Translations under genes and position numbers: made by a program
Shown here: one piece after another, positions 46,201 to 58,109 of the stretch
Position numbering within the stretch: the stretch's first letter is position 1
Layout: every line of letters begins with the position of its first letter
Assembly: GCF_000006565.2 (NCBI RefSeq)
Contig: NC_031478.1
Span: 3,987,127-4,051,126 of the forward strand
Reading direction: 5' to 3'
DNA length: 64,000 nucleotides
DNA from: Toxoplasma gondii ME49
Lineage: Eukaryota; Apicomplexa; Conoidasida; Eucoccidiorida; Sarcocystidae
Notes under the pieces: model-generated
What the model was told of the DNA's origin: nothing
Databases searched by the model: none
The model's input: only the letters and a program-made list of their open reading frames with translations

Positions 46201-47540
46201 GGTTCTGCTTTTGTGTGGAGATTCACAGGCCGGTTCGCCGCAGAAGTCGGAGCTCGTTTCTCTTTTTAAGTCAGTTCTGCCGAAGCCAGGGAGAACGAGG
46301 AGAGCCGGAGCGCGAGGCCGAGAACTTGGAAGACAGCAAGTGGAGGGCGCTGCTCGAGAGCGAGACCGACACTTCAAGTTCGGAAGAAGAAGCAGACTCA
46401 GACCTCTCAGACTCGGACTTCTCAAGTGACGACAGCGACAGCAGCGAAAGCGAAGAAGAGGAAGAAGGCGAGGACGAAGCAGAGGAGGAAACGGATGCGG
46501 CACACAGTCACGCGGCAACGGGAGAGGCAAACGCGGGAGGAAAGGCGAGGACGGAGACAGGAGCAGGGGGGGAAGACAGTGAGGACACAGCGAAGAAGAG
46601 TAGGAAGAAACATCAGACGGATGTGATTTCAGCGTCAGAAAACGAAGAGAAGAGGCGAGAGGAAACAGAGAAGAAGGAGGAAAGCAAGACGCAGGCAGAA
46701 GGTGCAGGAATGAAAAAACTCGAGAAACAAGAGATGCAAGTGAAAATTCAACGGCTTCCGGCCATCACGATTGACTTCAACGAACAGTCTCCATTCGTTG
46801 ATAAAGCGGTAAGTTGGAATGGGTGCGACTAAAGGTCAACCGCTTGCCCCGTTATTTTCTTCTGAAGCATACCTGTATAGTCGATGATCACATATATCCC
46901 CATGGGCATTTCTTTCAATCGAACGCACAGACACGTTCGGGGACCTGGGAGGTACTGAATAGGACTCCACAGGTGAACATTAGGAAGGAGGAAATCCAAG
47001 AGTGAATACTGTAGTGTTTGTGCAGTGTGTATACGGATATGTTGGTGTTTCAAATAAGTTGTGACATGTTCATGTAACGGCCGTAGGACGCAGAGAATTG
47101 TCGGGTGGGAATGTGCCGAAGATCCTACGTTCTTGCACCCGCCCCGAGTGTGGGTCGCCGAAATTATGATTTCACAGGAAAGTTTCGAGAATAATGACGC
47201 GTTCGACCGGTTCGTAAAACCTAAACCCTCGCTTCTTCAGCGTAGATAGCAGAGAGGGAACTTTCTCCAGTGTCTTCGCGGGAAGGGAGACTGCGTAGAG
47301 AGTAGCGAAGCGTGTGTTTTGTGTTCGCTTTGTCTCAAAACTGTCAGGGATAGATGTGTGAGGATATCTGTGTCAAGTGACCGGTCAAGCACTCTTCGAC
47401 CCCTCCTAAGGCGAGCGCTTTCGGGGCTCACGACCTTCAGCCACTGTCTCTACACTTGTCTTGCTTGTCGGATGCTCTGGTGGTGCGCGCAGGTGTGTAA
47501 AGGTCGAGCCGGAGGTTCGGGACGGCAGTTCAGACTTTGA
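37212..47540 (+). CDS. Large PRMT-type protein arginine N-methyltransferase
   Basis: Exons 37212-39997, 41190-41446, 42553-43080, 43293-43386, 43996-44174, 44810-45105, 45570-46808 and 47493-47540 join in consistent phases to 1808 aa. PRMTs transfer methyl groups from S-adenosylmethionine to arginine. Exon 1 (about 928 aa) is low complexity, with 26-residue tandem repeats near residues 29-113 and KNKK/EEE repeats near 810-875. The Rossmann part has motif I VLEVGCG (996-1002), AKDIVALE, VIKVINAY, an insertion of about 100 residues, then FDLIIHE (Glu1168) and a second Glu1177 with the exact double-E-loop spacing. PYAARTWFTP begins the beta barrel. SHW (1347-1349) replaces the usual THW loop. 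Exon 7 adds a long Glu/Ser-rich insertion and tail. PRMT membership is firm, but the subtype is not: the HEIIGD sequence is unlike PRMT1 or CARM1. The joining of exon 1 and the last 15-residue exon are the least certain parts. Confidence 0.85.
37296..37553 (+). repeat. 78-bp coding minisatellite, 3.3 copies
   Basis: Near-identical 78-bp units start at 37296, 37374 and 37452, with a partial fourth at 37530. They encode a 26-residue Ser/Ala/Pro-rich repeat (core PPASQTSLSSRDPSAAPCS) at the N-terminus of the PRMT frame. Because 78 is divisible by three and the unit lacks stops, all three forward frames and at least one reverse frame are open through it. Confidence 0.95.
39640..39835 (+). repeat. 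Lys/Glu-rich coding repeat in PRMT exon 1
   Basis: Imperfect 30-bp-like units of GAG/AAG codons encode recurring KNKK-(A/E)EEE blocks. It is probably a charged single helix or disordered region preceding the methyltransferase part. Confidence 0.85.
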
Positions 47541-49886
47541 TGCTGTGAAAGGATCCCGGGCAGACGCAGGGGAGCTTTCCGTTTTGTTTGCAGCGAATCG
47601 ACAGCCGAAAGAAACTCTCGTGTTTCTCACTTTTCCAGCAGCAACAGAGAAGGGTACGGCAAGCCGGCCACGTGCCTTCTTCGCTGCCTCACAGCGAGAT
47701 AGAGTGTGCAGCTAGAAAGTTCCGTGATCCACGAGAGTGTATCTCCCAGTGGTCGTTTGCCGGGAAAACGGAGAAGGCAACCAGGTGCCGCGGCAGAAAG
47801 GAGAGCTGCGCAACGTACAATTAGGCGCACGTGCAGTTTTCTATTCTGTTTCTGGGAAAGGCATCATCTTCGTATGCGTAGCAGAAGAAATCATCAACTG
47901 AGGGCCGGAATGAGGTGCATCGACGCACTACCTGCGCGCTGGCGTTTGCGGTGTCGGCCAGCTTTCGTGAGCCGCTGACTCCTAGGGTAAAATCCGTGGA
48001 CCAGCAGCCGGTTTGAGGACGTGGTGGCTTTTGTTGCAGAGTTTCGGAAATGCAGACCCGCTTCTGGCTTGGCCGTCGGTCCATAATTTGCCGTCTTGTC
48101 AAAGAAATAGAAACACGGTTGTGTACTGTGGATATTTAGACGGGAATACACTGTTCCCGGATGTACAGCTGTATCCCCGGGTGCCAGCAGTTTTTGCGAA
48201 GTGAGCACAAGACCTGCGTCACTTTTTCTGTGTGGTGGAAGACTTGAAGAAGGGTGCCTAGGAAAGAACAGTGACCGCTGCACTGTGTGCCAAAAAAAAC
48301 AGGTTTGTCAGAAGCAGACGACGGTGTACTTTTCTTCTGAGTCGAACTGTCCACTTCCGTGCGTCTGCGCTGTCCGTGAAATGTAGACGTATCCTTTCCA
48401 CCACTTGGTTTTCTTTTTAACTCCACGTGGGAGGCGAGCAGGAACGCAGTTTCCGTGTTGTGAAAGCAATATGCCAGTTAGTCGAATTCTGTAGGAAATA
48501 GAATCACCCATACCGAGGAAGTCACGTCAGAGGGTGGACGCTGGTGCGAATTGGGAAACAAGGAGTAATGTTCAACCGGATCTTCATTTTGTTCTCATCC
48601 CTATCGGCGGGCGATACAATCTTTTGTCGGTGAGGTCTTTGGGTTTCGCTTGAAGGTTTCGCCGTTGTCAGTTCTTGTTTCCAGCTGCGTCTTAGCCGGT
48701 GACAGAGGGAATGACTATTTCTCAAAATTCGCTTTTCGTTTTTGTGGAGCGGTCCAAAGAGGAACTCTCCAGTTGACTGACAGTACGACACCTCGCATTA
48801 TTTCAATGGCATTTCTTGTCGCGTGCGGGTAACTGGGCAACACTGAATGTAAAGATGCTGCGAAGCAGAATGTGTTCTCTCTTTTCGTACACCCTGTACG
48901 AATTCTCTCGGTGATATCGCAATGTCTCTTGATAAACGCAGGAGGTTCGTAGTAGCAACCACTGAACCATCTCGCAGTCGCATGCTGGAATCCGGACTTC
49001 GTAGAGACGGATCAAACAGCTATGCACGAATTCTTTGCCGGCAAAATACAGTGCGTTCTGTAGAACTCTACAGTCCCGTGCACTGTGTCGCTGTTCCTTT
49101 AACGTTGTTATCCCCCGTTTATTAGTCGGTTCTTACGCACAAGCTTTGTATCCACTCAAGACAGCCCTGGGTACACTTCAAATAGTGAATGCCCGATTCG
49201 AGAGCCCACTGTCTGTGTTCTGGTTGCCGCATGTGGCAGTGTCTCTTCTTTTTAACCTCATGTCACTACGGGCCGTGACCGTTGGCTGTATTCGCAGATA
49301 TGGCAGCACACACCCAGCTGGACAAGAACTGCCATGTTTCACTGTATTTGGACGAATCCAATCATCAGTGCCGAAATCGCAACCTTTTATCACACAGTGT
49401 CCCTGGAAAGTACACATATCTGTCAGCCATGTGGTTAGAAGCGAACTCTTAAGTGAAGCGGCGACGTTGTTTAGTGCACCTTCAGGGATGCGGAAATCCC
49501 GTTTGCACGTTTGAAGGAACACTGCTTCATTAGGTAGTCCATGCTCAGTCTTCCCAAACTATCTGAAATAATCGATTATGCGCAGGTATTGGTACAGGAA
49601 GAGCCTGGTACCAAACCCATTCCTTTCAATGTGTGCATGGCCGCTATACAGCTGCATGGTTAATGGTCGCAGCTTCCTTATCCTAAGTGAGGTGGACACG
49701 TTGTGCGCCGCAGAAGTAACTTTCCGCATCAGACCATCCTTCTGAAACCCCGAACTTCGGTGAACGCAGTCGTAGTTGGGGGAAATCATTAACAGGAAAA
49801 ACCGGGCATGAGTTCAACTTGTAACCAAGGCAGATGGTATATCTAGTTGACCGCTCGTATCGTCAAGGCATTTATGGATATGCCGT
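47541..49886. other. Convergent spacer between PRMT and CCDC103-like genes
   Basis: About 2.3 kb containing the 3' flanks of both genes and no recognisable coding sequence. If the PRMT gene ends differently from the model, its last coding bases could extend here: a second frame stays open from about 47460 to 47715. Confidence 0.5.
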
Positions 49887-51337
49887 TTACGAATCTTTCG
49901 GTAGGTCCTCATTCAGGAGTTCTTTTACGGTAGTGGCAAACTCATGGCGCTCGCCTTGCGCAAGCAACGTAATCGCCTTTTTAACCGTGGGAAGATGGAC
50001 GAGTGAACCGAGAATGCCACAGCAACGTTCCTGATGCCCAGAAGGAGACGGACAGCACCCTTTCCCCGTTTTTTCATGCGATGTAAGGCACTGAGTATTC
50101 TCTTTATTAGCGTCCCTTTGTCCTTCTAAGCCGTTCCCTGGGCCTGCGTGCCTTAGATGTTCAGTGGCCGGTTTGGCAACGTCTACGTCGTCTTTTGTGT
50201 CGTCACAAGCGTACTGATTTTTCGTTTCCAATTTGGCGTCCAAGCATGAGTCGTCTTTCTGTGGTACGGCATCGAGTCCTCGGACATCGCCACTGTTTTT
50301 TAGAGGTAACATGTCCGTCCTGTGATCCTCGCTGGCTCTTGGACATGTCATACAGGCTTGCCGAATGGTTCTTACAATTTCAAGGAGAAGGTCAGCATCA
50401 ATTTCTACCCGGAAAACGGACTCGAGGGTGGTTGAAGATATGGTCTCTAGCCACCTGTACATTCCGGCAAAGTGTACGCTTTCTGCTGCAAAGGACATCC
50501 GGATCTTTTTTCATGGATTATGAGAAAAACGAATTAAACATGTGGTTCGCTCTCTCGAGAGTCATTGGAGTTTGGACGTGCATCACGAGAAACTATTACA
50601 AGCAGTGGTTGACACACAAACTCAGACGTTGGCTGCCTTACTTTGGACGCCGAGCTCGATGGTTTATGGTGTGCCGCGGTGCTGCCTCAAGAAGCGACTC
50701 TCAGAGACCTTTTTAGAAGAGTAGAGACACCTTTGCTCGCATCGCAAGGCGACAGAAATGTGAGCGCCGTGCATTACTGTATACCGCCTCATATTTCTGA
50801 ATTCAGCCGGTTTCTTCGTCCACGCCTGCGTGTTCCAGTGCGACTAATTAGTAGCGTCTGTGTTTCTAGCGGTACAGTTCTTCATAAACAGACATGTATT
50901 TTGTGAGGCTCTCACTGGATTCTTTCTTCGTCACTTCGACAGTTCCGCCAGTGCTTTAGGAACGCTGCCTGTGTGGTGGGAGGGCACAGAACCAGACCTC
51001 TGGATCGATCTCTCATGTTATCTGGCCTTCCTTGTTCTTGATCTGTTCCGTGTAATGGTTCCTGCTGAGTATGGGGTTCAGAAAGGTAAAAATCAGTCGA
51101 GTCAGCGGCAAACCCCCTATTCAATCGCGGCGGGAGATTTCTTTGTACCAAACTGTCTTTTTCTATGGGTTTGAGGTGGCACGTTGCGACTAGGCTTTGA
51201 AACTCATTGTAGTTCGCTGCCTGATACACCGCACGTTTCTTCGTATCGTCCACGAGCCTGCGATGCGAATCTGCGTTCTGGGCTTTGGCTACTTCGTCGC
51301 GATACTTGACGAAGTTGAACATATTTGAGATTTTCAT
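49887..51337 (-). CDS. CCDC103: CCDC103-like axonemal dynein arm assembly factor
   Basis: Exons 51337-50916 and 50454-49887 join in phase 2 to give 329 aa. CCDC103 is a cytoplasmic/axonemal factor needed to attach outer dynein arms to doublet microtubules. The N-terminus (MKISNMFNFVKYRDEV) is the family's short helix. It is followed by the diagnostic block NYNEFQSLVATCHLKPIEK (about 42-60), matching the SYEEF...ASHLKPLE signature of animal CCDC103. The second half is the RPAP3_C-like helical domain (FLKHWRN...ERIQ, WLETISSTTLESVFRVEID, LLLEIVRTI), interrupted by a polar insertion of about 95 residues, and closes with LPTVKKAITLLAQGERHEF. The frame is open upstream of 51337, but homology starts at this ATG. 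In coccidia only microgametes have flagella, so expression in sexual stages is expected (inference). Confidence 0.9.
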
Positions 51338-54300
51338 TGTTGTTATTGGAATCACCCTCTCTGCAGCTTCCACTCCGTAACATCGCGCGGTTGCAGCGAC
51401 AACTTTTGTAACGTTGACTCTGCAAAGTAGTGTGGTCTCTGCAGAACGCCCATTTGCGGCACCATAACGAGTGGGCGTAACAGCGTAAAGAAGTGGGCCT
51501 ATCCTAGAAAAAAAGAATCCAGGGAAAGTTCCTTTGCGCTTCCTGTCTGCAACTGATGCGAATGAGTGCTGACGAGAGAAGCGCTGCTCCTTCAAAGCAG
51601 TTTCCAAAATAGAGGCAGCATACCGAAAGGGAATCTGGAAGAAGGCGAATAAAGTGAAGGTGCCTTTAGAGAAGTGCAGAGCCGCTGGAGGCGTGTGGGG
51701 CAGTTCCGATAGACGCGGAACAGGCAATCACCTTCGATCAAGTTTGGCATGGACACAGTTTGTTCAAATGTATTCCTCGTACATTTTCTTGTAAAGTACA
51801 TCACATGAAAACGGCAGCTACAAGAACTCCGTTCTCTCGTGTATGTGCACCTTTGCAAAACTGAAATACACACAGACGCTTGCAGCCTTTCCTAACGTCT
51901 CCTCAGCACACGATTTGGTCCTGCTGCAGCCTGAAGTTGTCTACGGTATAAAAGACGGAGTGAACGGGTTTCTTCGTTGAAGACAACGCGTTTTCGCCGT
52001 AGAACGTAAGCAGGCTGTCTTCGAGTAACACGTAAAGCCTGACTTCTCATATTCTAGTGTGTGACGTCCCCTACGTACCCTGTTGACCAAAAGCAGCACG
52101 GCGTCAGTTTCCCTTGATAGAAAAGGAATGTTTAAGATTCTTCTGCTTTCACGTTGATTTTGGAGTTTCAGTGGATCCATAGTTTTCGAAAATGAAAACA
52201 CGCATGACGTTCCAAAGACTTTACCACCCGTTGGCGTGTGTGCCAGCAGCCGAAAACATCCGCTCCCCTAAAATGTCACGCCGTTTCAGACTCCACAATG
52301 CTTTAGACGCAACTCTGCGATGAAATTTGCCTTGTTCTTACATCACATGCTACGAATACGTGGACTGTACGGATGACAATGAGCCAGCGTCAGCAAACGG
52401 TGCTGCACGTACCAGGAGCTTTTCGTACGACGGTTGAAACGCGGAAGTCTCCCTGCTGTGAGCGCGGGGCTTCCACGCCTAGTTACACGTTGCCTACTCT
52501 GCGTGACACATGTTTTAGGCATCTACAGCGCTATAAGGGAAAGTGTCGTGCCTTGGAGCGCACCTGACTGCAGGACTGGAGTATGATCTGCACACTGCCT
52601 GTTTGTGTGTGACACGTCGTCGTGCCATATGCGACGGCTGTCGGAAATCGTGAACCATTCTCAGATTTTCCATGAAATTAACTGCAAGCTCATTGTCTAG
52701 ATTCGATGGGTCGAGGACAACGGAAAAGGGCGATCCAAACAGCGCGAATGGCTTGGTCTGTTCACTCGGCGAGCACAACTGCTACGCATCATACCTTACC
52801 GTACCGTAATGGAAATAGGGAACTACGAAAAAAGTATACATGCTGTTATTCATGCTCAGTTGAGCCTTGATTGAACGTAGCAGTTTGGTCGGCATTGCTC
52901 ACCGGAAGCATGCTTCACCTGTCTTTCACACGTATCCGAACTCTCGTGTACCGGATTTGGATCGTCTGCCATGCCCGCTATGTGACAGTCTGTTCGACCC
53001 CGTGGGAGGCCCTGGTTTCCACGAGCTGGGCCGGAGGTACTTGCGCGAGTTTGGTATTCCTCTCATGCTCATTCTCTCCAGGTAGCTTATGGGGACCGGG
53101 CACTGAAGCAAACGAAAAGCAGAGGACATTTTGTTTCGCGAGTTGCCTAGGAACACCGCAGTTCTGCGCCCAGCGATATATACTTGTAATGCTCCCCCTG
53201 CATTCGTGTTGAGACCCCCCCGCTACAGTAAGCCGGTCATATTCCGCTTGACAACTTCCACAAAACGGCAAAGAACACATTTCCTGCTGGCAACTTTGAG
53301 GCAGTTTATTGTCAAGTGGTAAACGCATTGGTTTTGTCGGCCGGGTCGGGACGAGCACGGAATGCAAGATGCAAGTCTGCAAAACGTCGAGCATTTTCGA
53401 GTGCTTGTGCGGTTTTTTCTCGTCCACTAGACTGCTTTTCGATCCGGTTTAGGGACCAACGAACCATACTACGTGCTCTTTTGGAGGCTAGTCACGCCAC
53501 AGCCTACGCTCGCACCCGTCGCAAATGCTCAGGCGTTAATTTTACTTTTCCACGGTGGACCCTTTCTCTGCAGACCTCGAAGTTCCCTCTCATTACAAGT
53601 GTTCACGACGGCAGAGAGTCGTAGCTCGCTTTCGCGCGTCACTGTCGGAGTTGAAGGACCATCACTACTCGGGAAACAGAGGCCACCTATTATTAGTGCT
53701 TAGCATATGAGTACCGAGAGGTCTCTGAGTGCTTGCCATCACTGTCAGGGTATTCGGAAGAAGTCGCGAGTGTGACGTCGATGTCTGTTGTGTTATCACC
53801 GAAAAAGCATCACGATGACAGCGTGGCAAAACGGAACGAGTCTCGTCGCTGGCCCGGTAGCTGGACGGATGCATGCGCCATTTCCCGCTCGACCAATGTG
53901 CTGTCTCGTGTGTCGGTCGACTGTCGGGTCTTGCATTTCTTTCAGTAATGGAGAGGAAAGACTATTTTCTGCGTTTTCTTTCCGCCAAGCTGTGTTGTGG
54001 GAAACATTGTTGGCATTCGAGAAGTTCGTCTACCCGAATCGTCGACATCGTCCAGTTCAGTGGACCTTTTGTCATGCGTTCGCGCGAAACTCGCTCGACG
54101 CCCATGTCTTACGTGAGTTCGGTCGCCAGGACCAAGGAGCCGCTTCTGTTTTGAGAACCAGTCCTCTTCGGTTTCGCGATTTCCCGTTCCTTATTTTCCG
54201 AGAAGGCAGCCGACCTTCAAACAGGGACCTTCGTATCTGTTTAGTTTCCGCCTCTATGACTCTCCGCACGCGGGCTGTGCAGCCTTGATGCTCTCAGAAG

Positions 54301-55371
54301 GCACAATTTGACGCTGTCAGATGGGCTGATGGCAGCTTTTCGTTTGCTTGCCGACTCTCTTCTCCGGAGAAGTAAACGGTTTTCGTCAGAGGAGCTATCT
54401 GGAAGCTCAGACCCGCGAGGACACCGTTTCAGATAGTGCGACACGTTTCTGTGGCTTTTCAGGCAGTTCTGATCGTTGATGCTGCGCTTGTCCGAGTTCG
54501 CACTAAGCACCCTTGATGGCGAATCCTTCTTTCTGCTCGGAACTGTCTAACCATGCCTTTTGCCATTTTGTACTTCGATCGAAGTTCTTTGTCACCGCTC
54601 ATTGGCGTCTTCGGACTCTTTCTCCAGGGCATTTTTCTCAGCAGAACCAACACACCGGACTCGCCCTGCCGTAGCCCATCCTGTTCGTCTCGCGTGCAGA
54701 CAGCAGGATACACCTTCTGTCAGTCATTTGTCTTTCTCAACTTTTGCCCTTTTGAACGCGAGGCAACCCTGTGTCTCCCACCGCCGCTTCTTTCCTGCAG
54801 GTAGCCACCTCTGGCATTCTTTGTGTACGCGTATTTTGAGGTCAGCGAGCTATGTTTGTCACATGGTAATAGTAAAAACATGATCTTGCACGAACTTTGG
54901 ATCTCCGCGTTGGTTCTCGTGAGAAGTCATTGCTCCTCCACAGTCTTCTCGCTTGTCTGATCGCGGAATTGTTCCCCGGAAACAGAGGCCTGACGAGCCC
55001 ACAGCTCTGGTCGCACCTTTCAAGGAGCTTCTTTCCCCTGTGAAAGAATACGTTGTTCAAGACATCCTCGTAGACATTTCTTTGTTCCCGTTTTTCTCCT
55101 TTGCCGTCGTCTTGCCTCGCGACGTCCCGAATCTTTACTCGTGTGTGTTTGCGTCAAACCTGCCTTCTGTTCGTCACGTCGGACTCCTCCTTTCATCCCT
55201 TCCGCTTTTCGCATACGGGAGTGTCTCGCACTCCTCTGTATCGGGTGCGCTTCTCGACACCCTGACGCATTTGCTTGTGTCGCGCGAGCGTGGCGGAGAG
55301 AACCGCGGAGACAGACCGCAGAAGGAGGCGAGAAGAATGCTTTGGATGATGGGGAGCAGCCGACTTCATTC
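51338..55371. other. Divergent spacer upstream of the lipase gene
   Basis: About 4 kb between divergent starts. Frames of up to 170 codons (for example 53788-54288 and 54953-55393) overlap each other and show no motifs. One of them may be 5' UTR or an unrecognised first exon of the lipase gene. Confidence 0.5.
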
Positions 55372-58072
55372 ATGCCTGGATCGAAGAGGATAGAAGCCGA
55401 TTCACGAATGGCGGACGAGCGCGAACAATCGTCTGGCTGTTGGAACCGCCCGGCGGCGACCCAGTCTTCGTCGGATGTGGTGAGGCGGAGACTCGGCGGG
55501 TCTTCCTCTCAGTCGGGACTGTTGCGAGTGACCTCTGCATCGGCCTCGCCGACTCTCCTGCCTTCTGAGTCTCCGAGAGAGGGCTGGAGATCCGAGCACC
55601 TGCTCCTGCGCGAGGACGAAGGCGACGCGTCCTCGTACCAAGGATTCGCGCCGAACCTGTTGCTACCCTCGACCGCCTCGCCTCGCCTCACAGTCGGGGA
55701 GACGCAGGGGTCTTTCCCGCTGCTGGCGGTGTCTCCGAGCGGAGACAGTGGTGGATCGCGAACCAAAGAGGCCCACATTCCTCTGCCTCCGGGTGCAGAC
55801 GTCCCAGAGTCCGGGAGCGACACTGCGCTGGAGGAGGACTGCCACGAGTGGGGAGTCGACGGCGAGGCGCCCGAAGAGGACGAGAGCGAGGTGGAAGACG
55901 TCGACGAAGGCGTTCTGTTCTGGCGGCGCATGCCTGCAGGAGATCGGCTGAGGTGGGCGGCAGGCCGCGTCTTCCGCGTCGACACCCACAGCGTTCTCGC
56001 ACTGCCGATATTCTTCCTCATCGCCGCCATTCTCACGGTCGAGGTTTTCTTCTACATCTGCGTGCGCCTCCTCATCGCCTTCACCGAGGCAGTCTTTTTC
56101 CACCTGGCTTCTCTCGCCTACTGGTTCCGATCTGTCTCTCTCAGACGCGTCTTTGCCGCCGGGACGCCCGCAGGCAAAGAAGTTAGCAGAGCCGCCCTCG
56201 AGGCCTCCGCGCGGGCCGCTCTCGCCGCCGAGAAAGCCGCCCTCGAGTTCACGGGCCTCGGCGTTGGAGCCCCAGAGGCCGCTGCGGCGGCTCCGACCGC
56301 GGTCGCCGCGCCGCGGGCTCTGAAAAACGGGTGGAAGCTCGCGCCGGGGACGAGTCCTGCGCTCGAGCAGGAGCTCCTCGGACCTGCCTCCTGGCCTGTC
56401 TTTCGGCTCTTCTCCGTCCCGTTCGCTTTCGCCGGCAGAGGGTGGGAATGGTGTCGGCGAGCCTGCGGGTCGCGCCGGATCGGAGGACGCTTTCGACTCC
56501 TGAGGAAACACGAGGAAGGACGAGATGGGGACAAGAAAGGCGAAAGAGGCGAGAAGGGCGCGAGGCTCGGAAGCCGGGAAGGAGGTGGGGTCGCCTGCGA
56601 CCGAGAGAGAACTTTGCGGCGTACGTCGACCGGAAGCGGTGAGGAACGCGAAGCATGTCCTCTTAGGAGCAGAGCGCGCCTTGGAGAGGGCGAGGGTGCA
56701 GCGGGGGAGGGATCGAAGGACGGCGCAGAGAGAGAAGAGCGGTATGCAGCCGGGAAGCAGAACTCCGCGTTGAAACGACAAGTCAGTCTCCGTGCAGAGG
56801 CTCCAGAGGACGAACCTGGGGAAACTTTGATGTCTCATCGCGGCAAGCTCTTCAAGGCGACCACGTACGATGAGTACGCTCGACTCGCGCTGATCATGGA
56901 TAAAATCACAGGAAGAGAAAAGTGGAAGCACGAACTCGAGGTGCGACTCTCTTCGTCTAACGCGGTGGTGCAACTTGCGCGGAGCCACGCTCCTAAGCTC
57001 TGAACGCTAAATTTATCACCAAAACATCTCTACTATCTGATTCCAAAGAAGAATCGTCTAGACAGTCTCTGTGTACCAGATTTAAGCTCTGTTGCGCTCT
57101 TTGTGACCAGCGCGTCCAGTGCATAACGTAGAGCAAATGCAGGGGTGTCGTTCGCACGACAATGTAACGATTTCAACAGTTGTTACAAGAACTCCTAGAA
57201 AACCAGACTCAGTTTGAAGAGAGAGACAGTAAAATGTCACTCAAAAGAGACACGTATTGTGCACGGTCTTCTCGGAACCCTTCTCCGTCTTACATCTCCA
57301 ATTCGTCGATGCAGACTAGATAGTTGGAGCGCCACAGTCGAAGCGCCTGTCTCGCGCCAAAGGGGCGATCAGTCGCTGGTGCCTTCCTTCTTTCCACATT
57401 GTGGTTGTAGCGAGGGAGCGCCGGCCGCTGCTTTCCGGCTCTCTGTTCACGCCTGCCGAGCGGCGGCAAACTGTGTTCAAGCTTTCTGTCGTCGAGCAGC
57501 ACAGCCTCTACATGCGCTGTCGGTCTCTCTCGTTTCGAAAAACGGCACAAATGTCTAAACTAAGGAGAGAATGACAAACAAGCCGTACAGAGGTGCCTAC
57601 CAATTCCCCGAATTCATGCAGACGAGTCCTCCGTTTATATATATGTATACATACATGTAAACATGTATATGCATACATATATCTATATGCATGCATGCAC
57701 ATATGTGGATGCATATCTTCTTTGCATGTATATATATATATATATATATATCGGCATGTTGCGCTTACGCGGCTTCTTCAGACGACTTTGTACGACTACG
57801 AGGCTGTTGGCAAGCGCCTAAGCATTCTGAAGAAGGCCAGACAATCTGGAAAACTCTCGGCTCTCCAAGAGGCCCTACGAGGAAGTCTGCGTGATCAGAT
57901 GTTCGGCGTCTTCAGGGAACGGTTGTATAGGTGCGTTTCAGGAAAATACACCCAAGCGCCAGAGAACTACAAACATGGAGATGCTGCATTTTGTGCGCAG
58001 AAAGCAAAGGCGGGAGATGCTCATCCCTCGTCCTACATACATGCATATTGTTACACATGTATGTGTATGTGT

Positions 58073-58109
<37 letters not shown>

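Noticed and set aside
53788..54288. 166-codon frame in the spacer upstream of the lipase
   Set aside because: There is no motif, many overlapping frames of similar length occur on both strands, and the composition is unlike the exons identified.
55663..56988. 441-codon antisense open frame opposite lipase exon 1
   Set aside because: The sense strand carries the SDP1-type frame with a hydrophobic hairpin and an in-phase donor. The antisense frame is a by-product of GC-rich, stop-poor sequence and has no domain.
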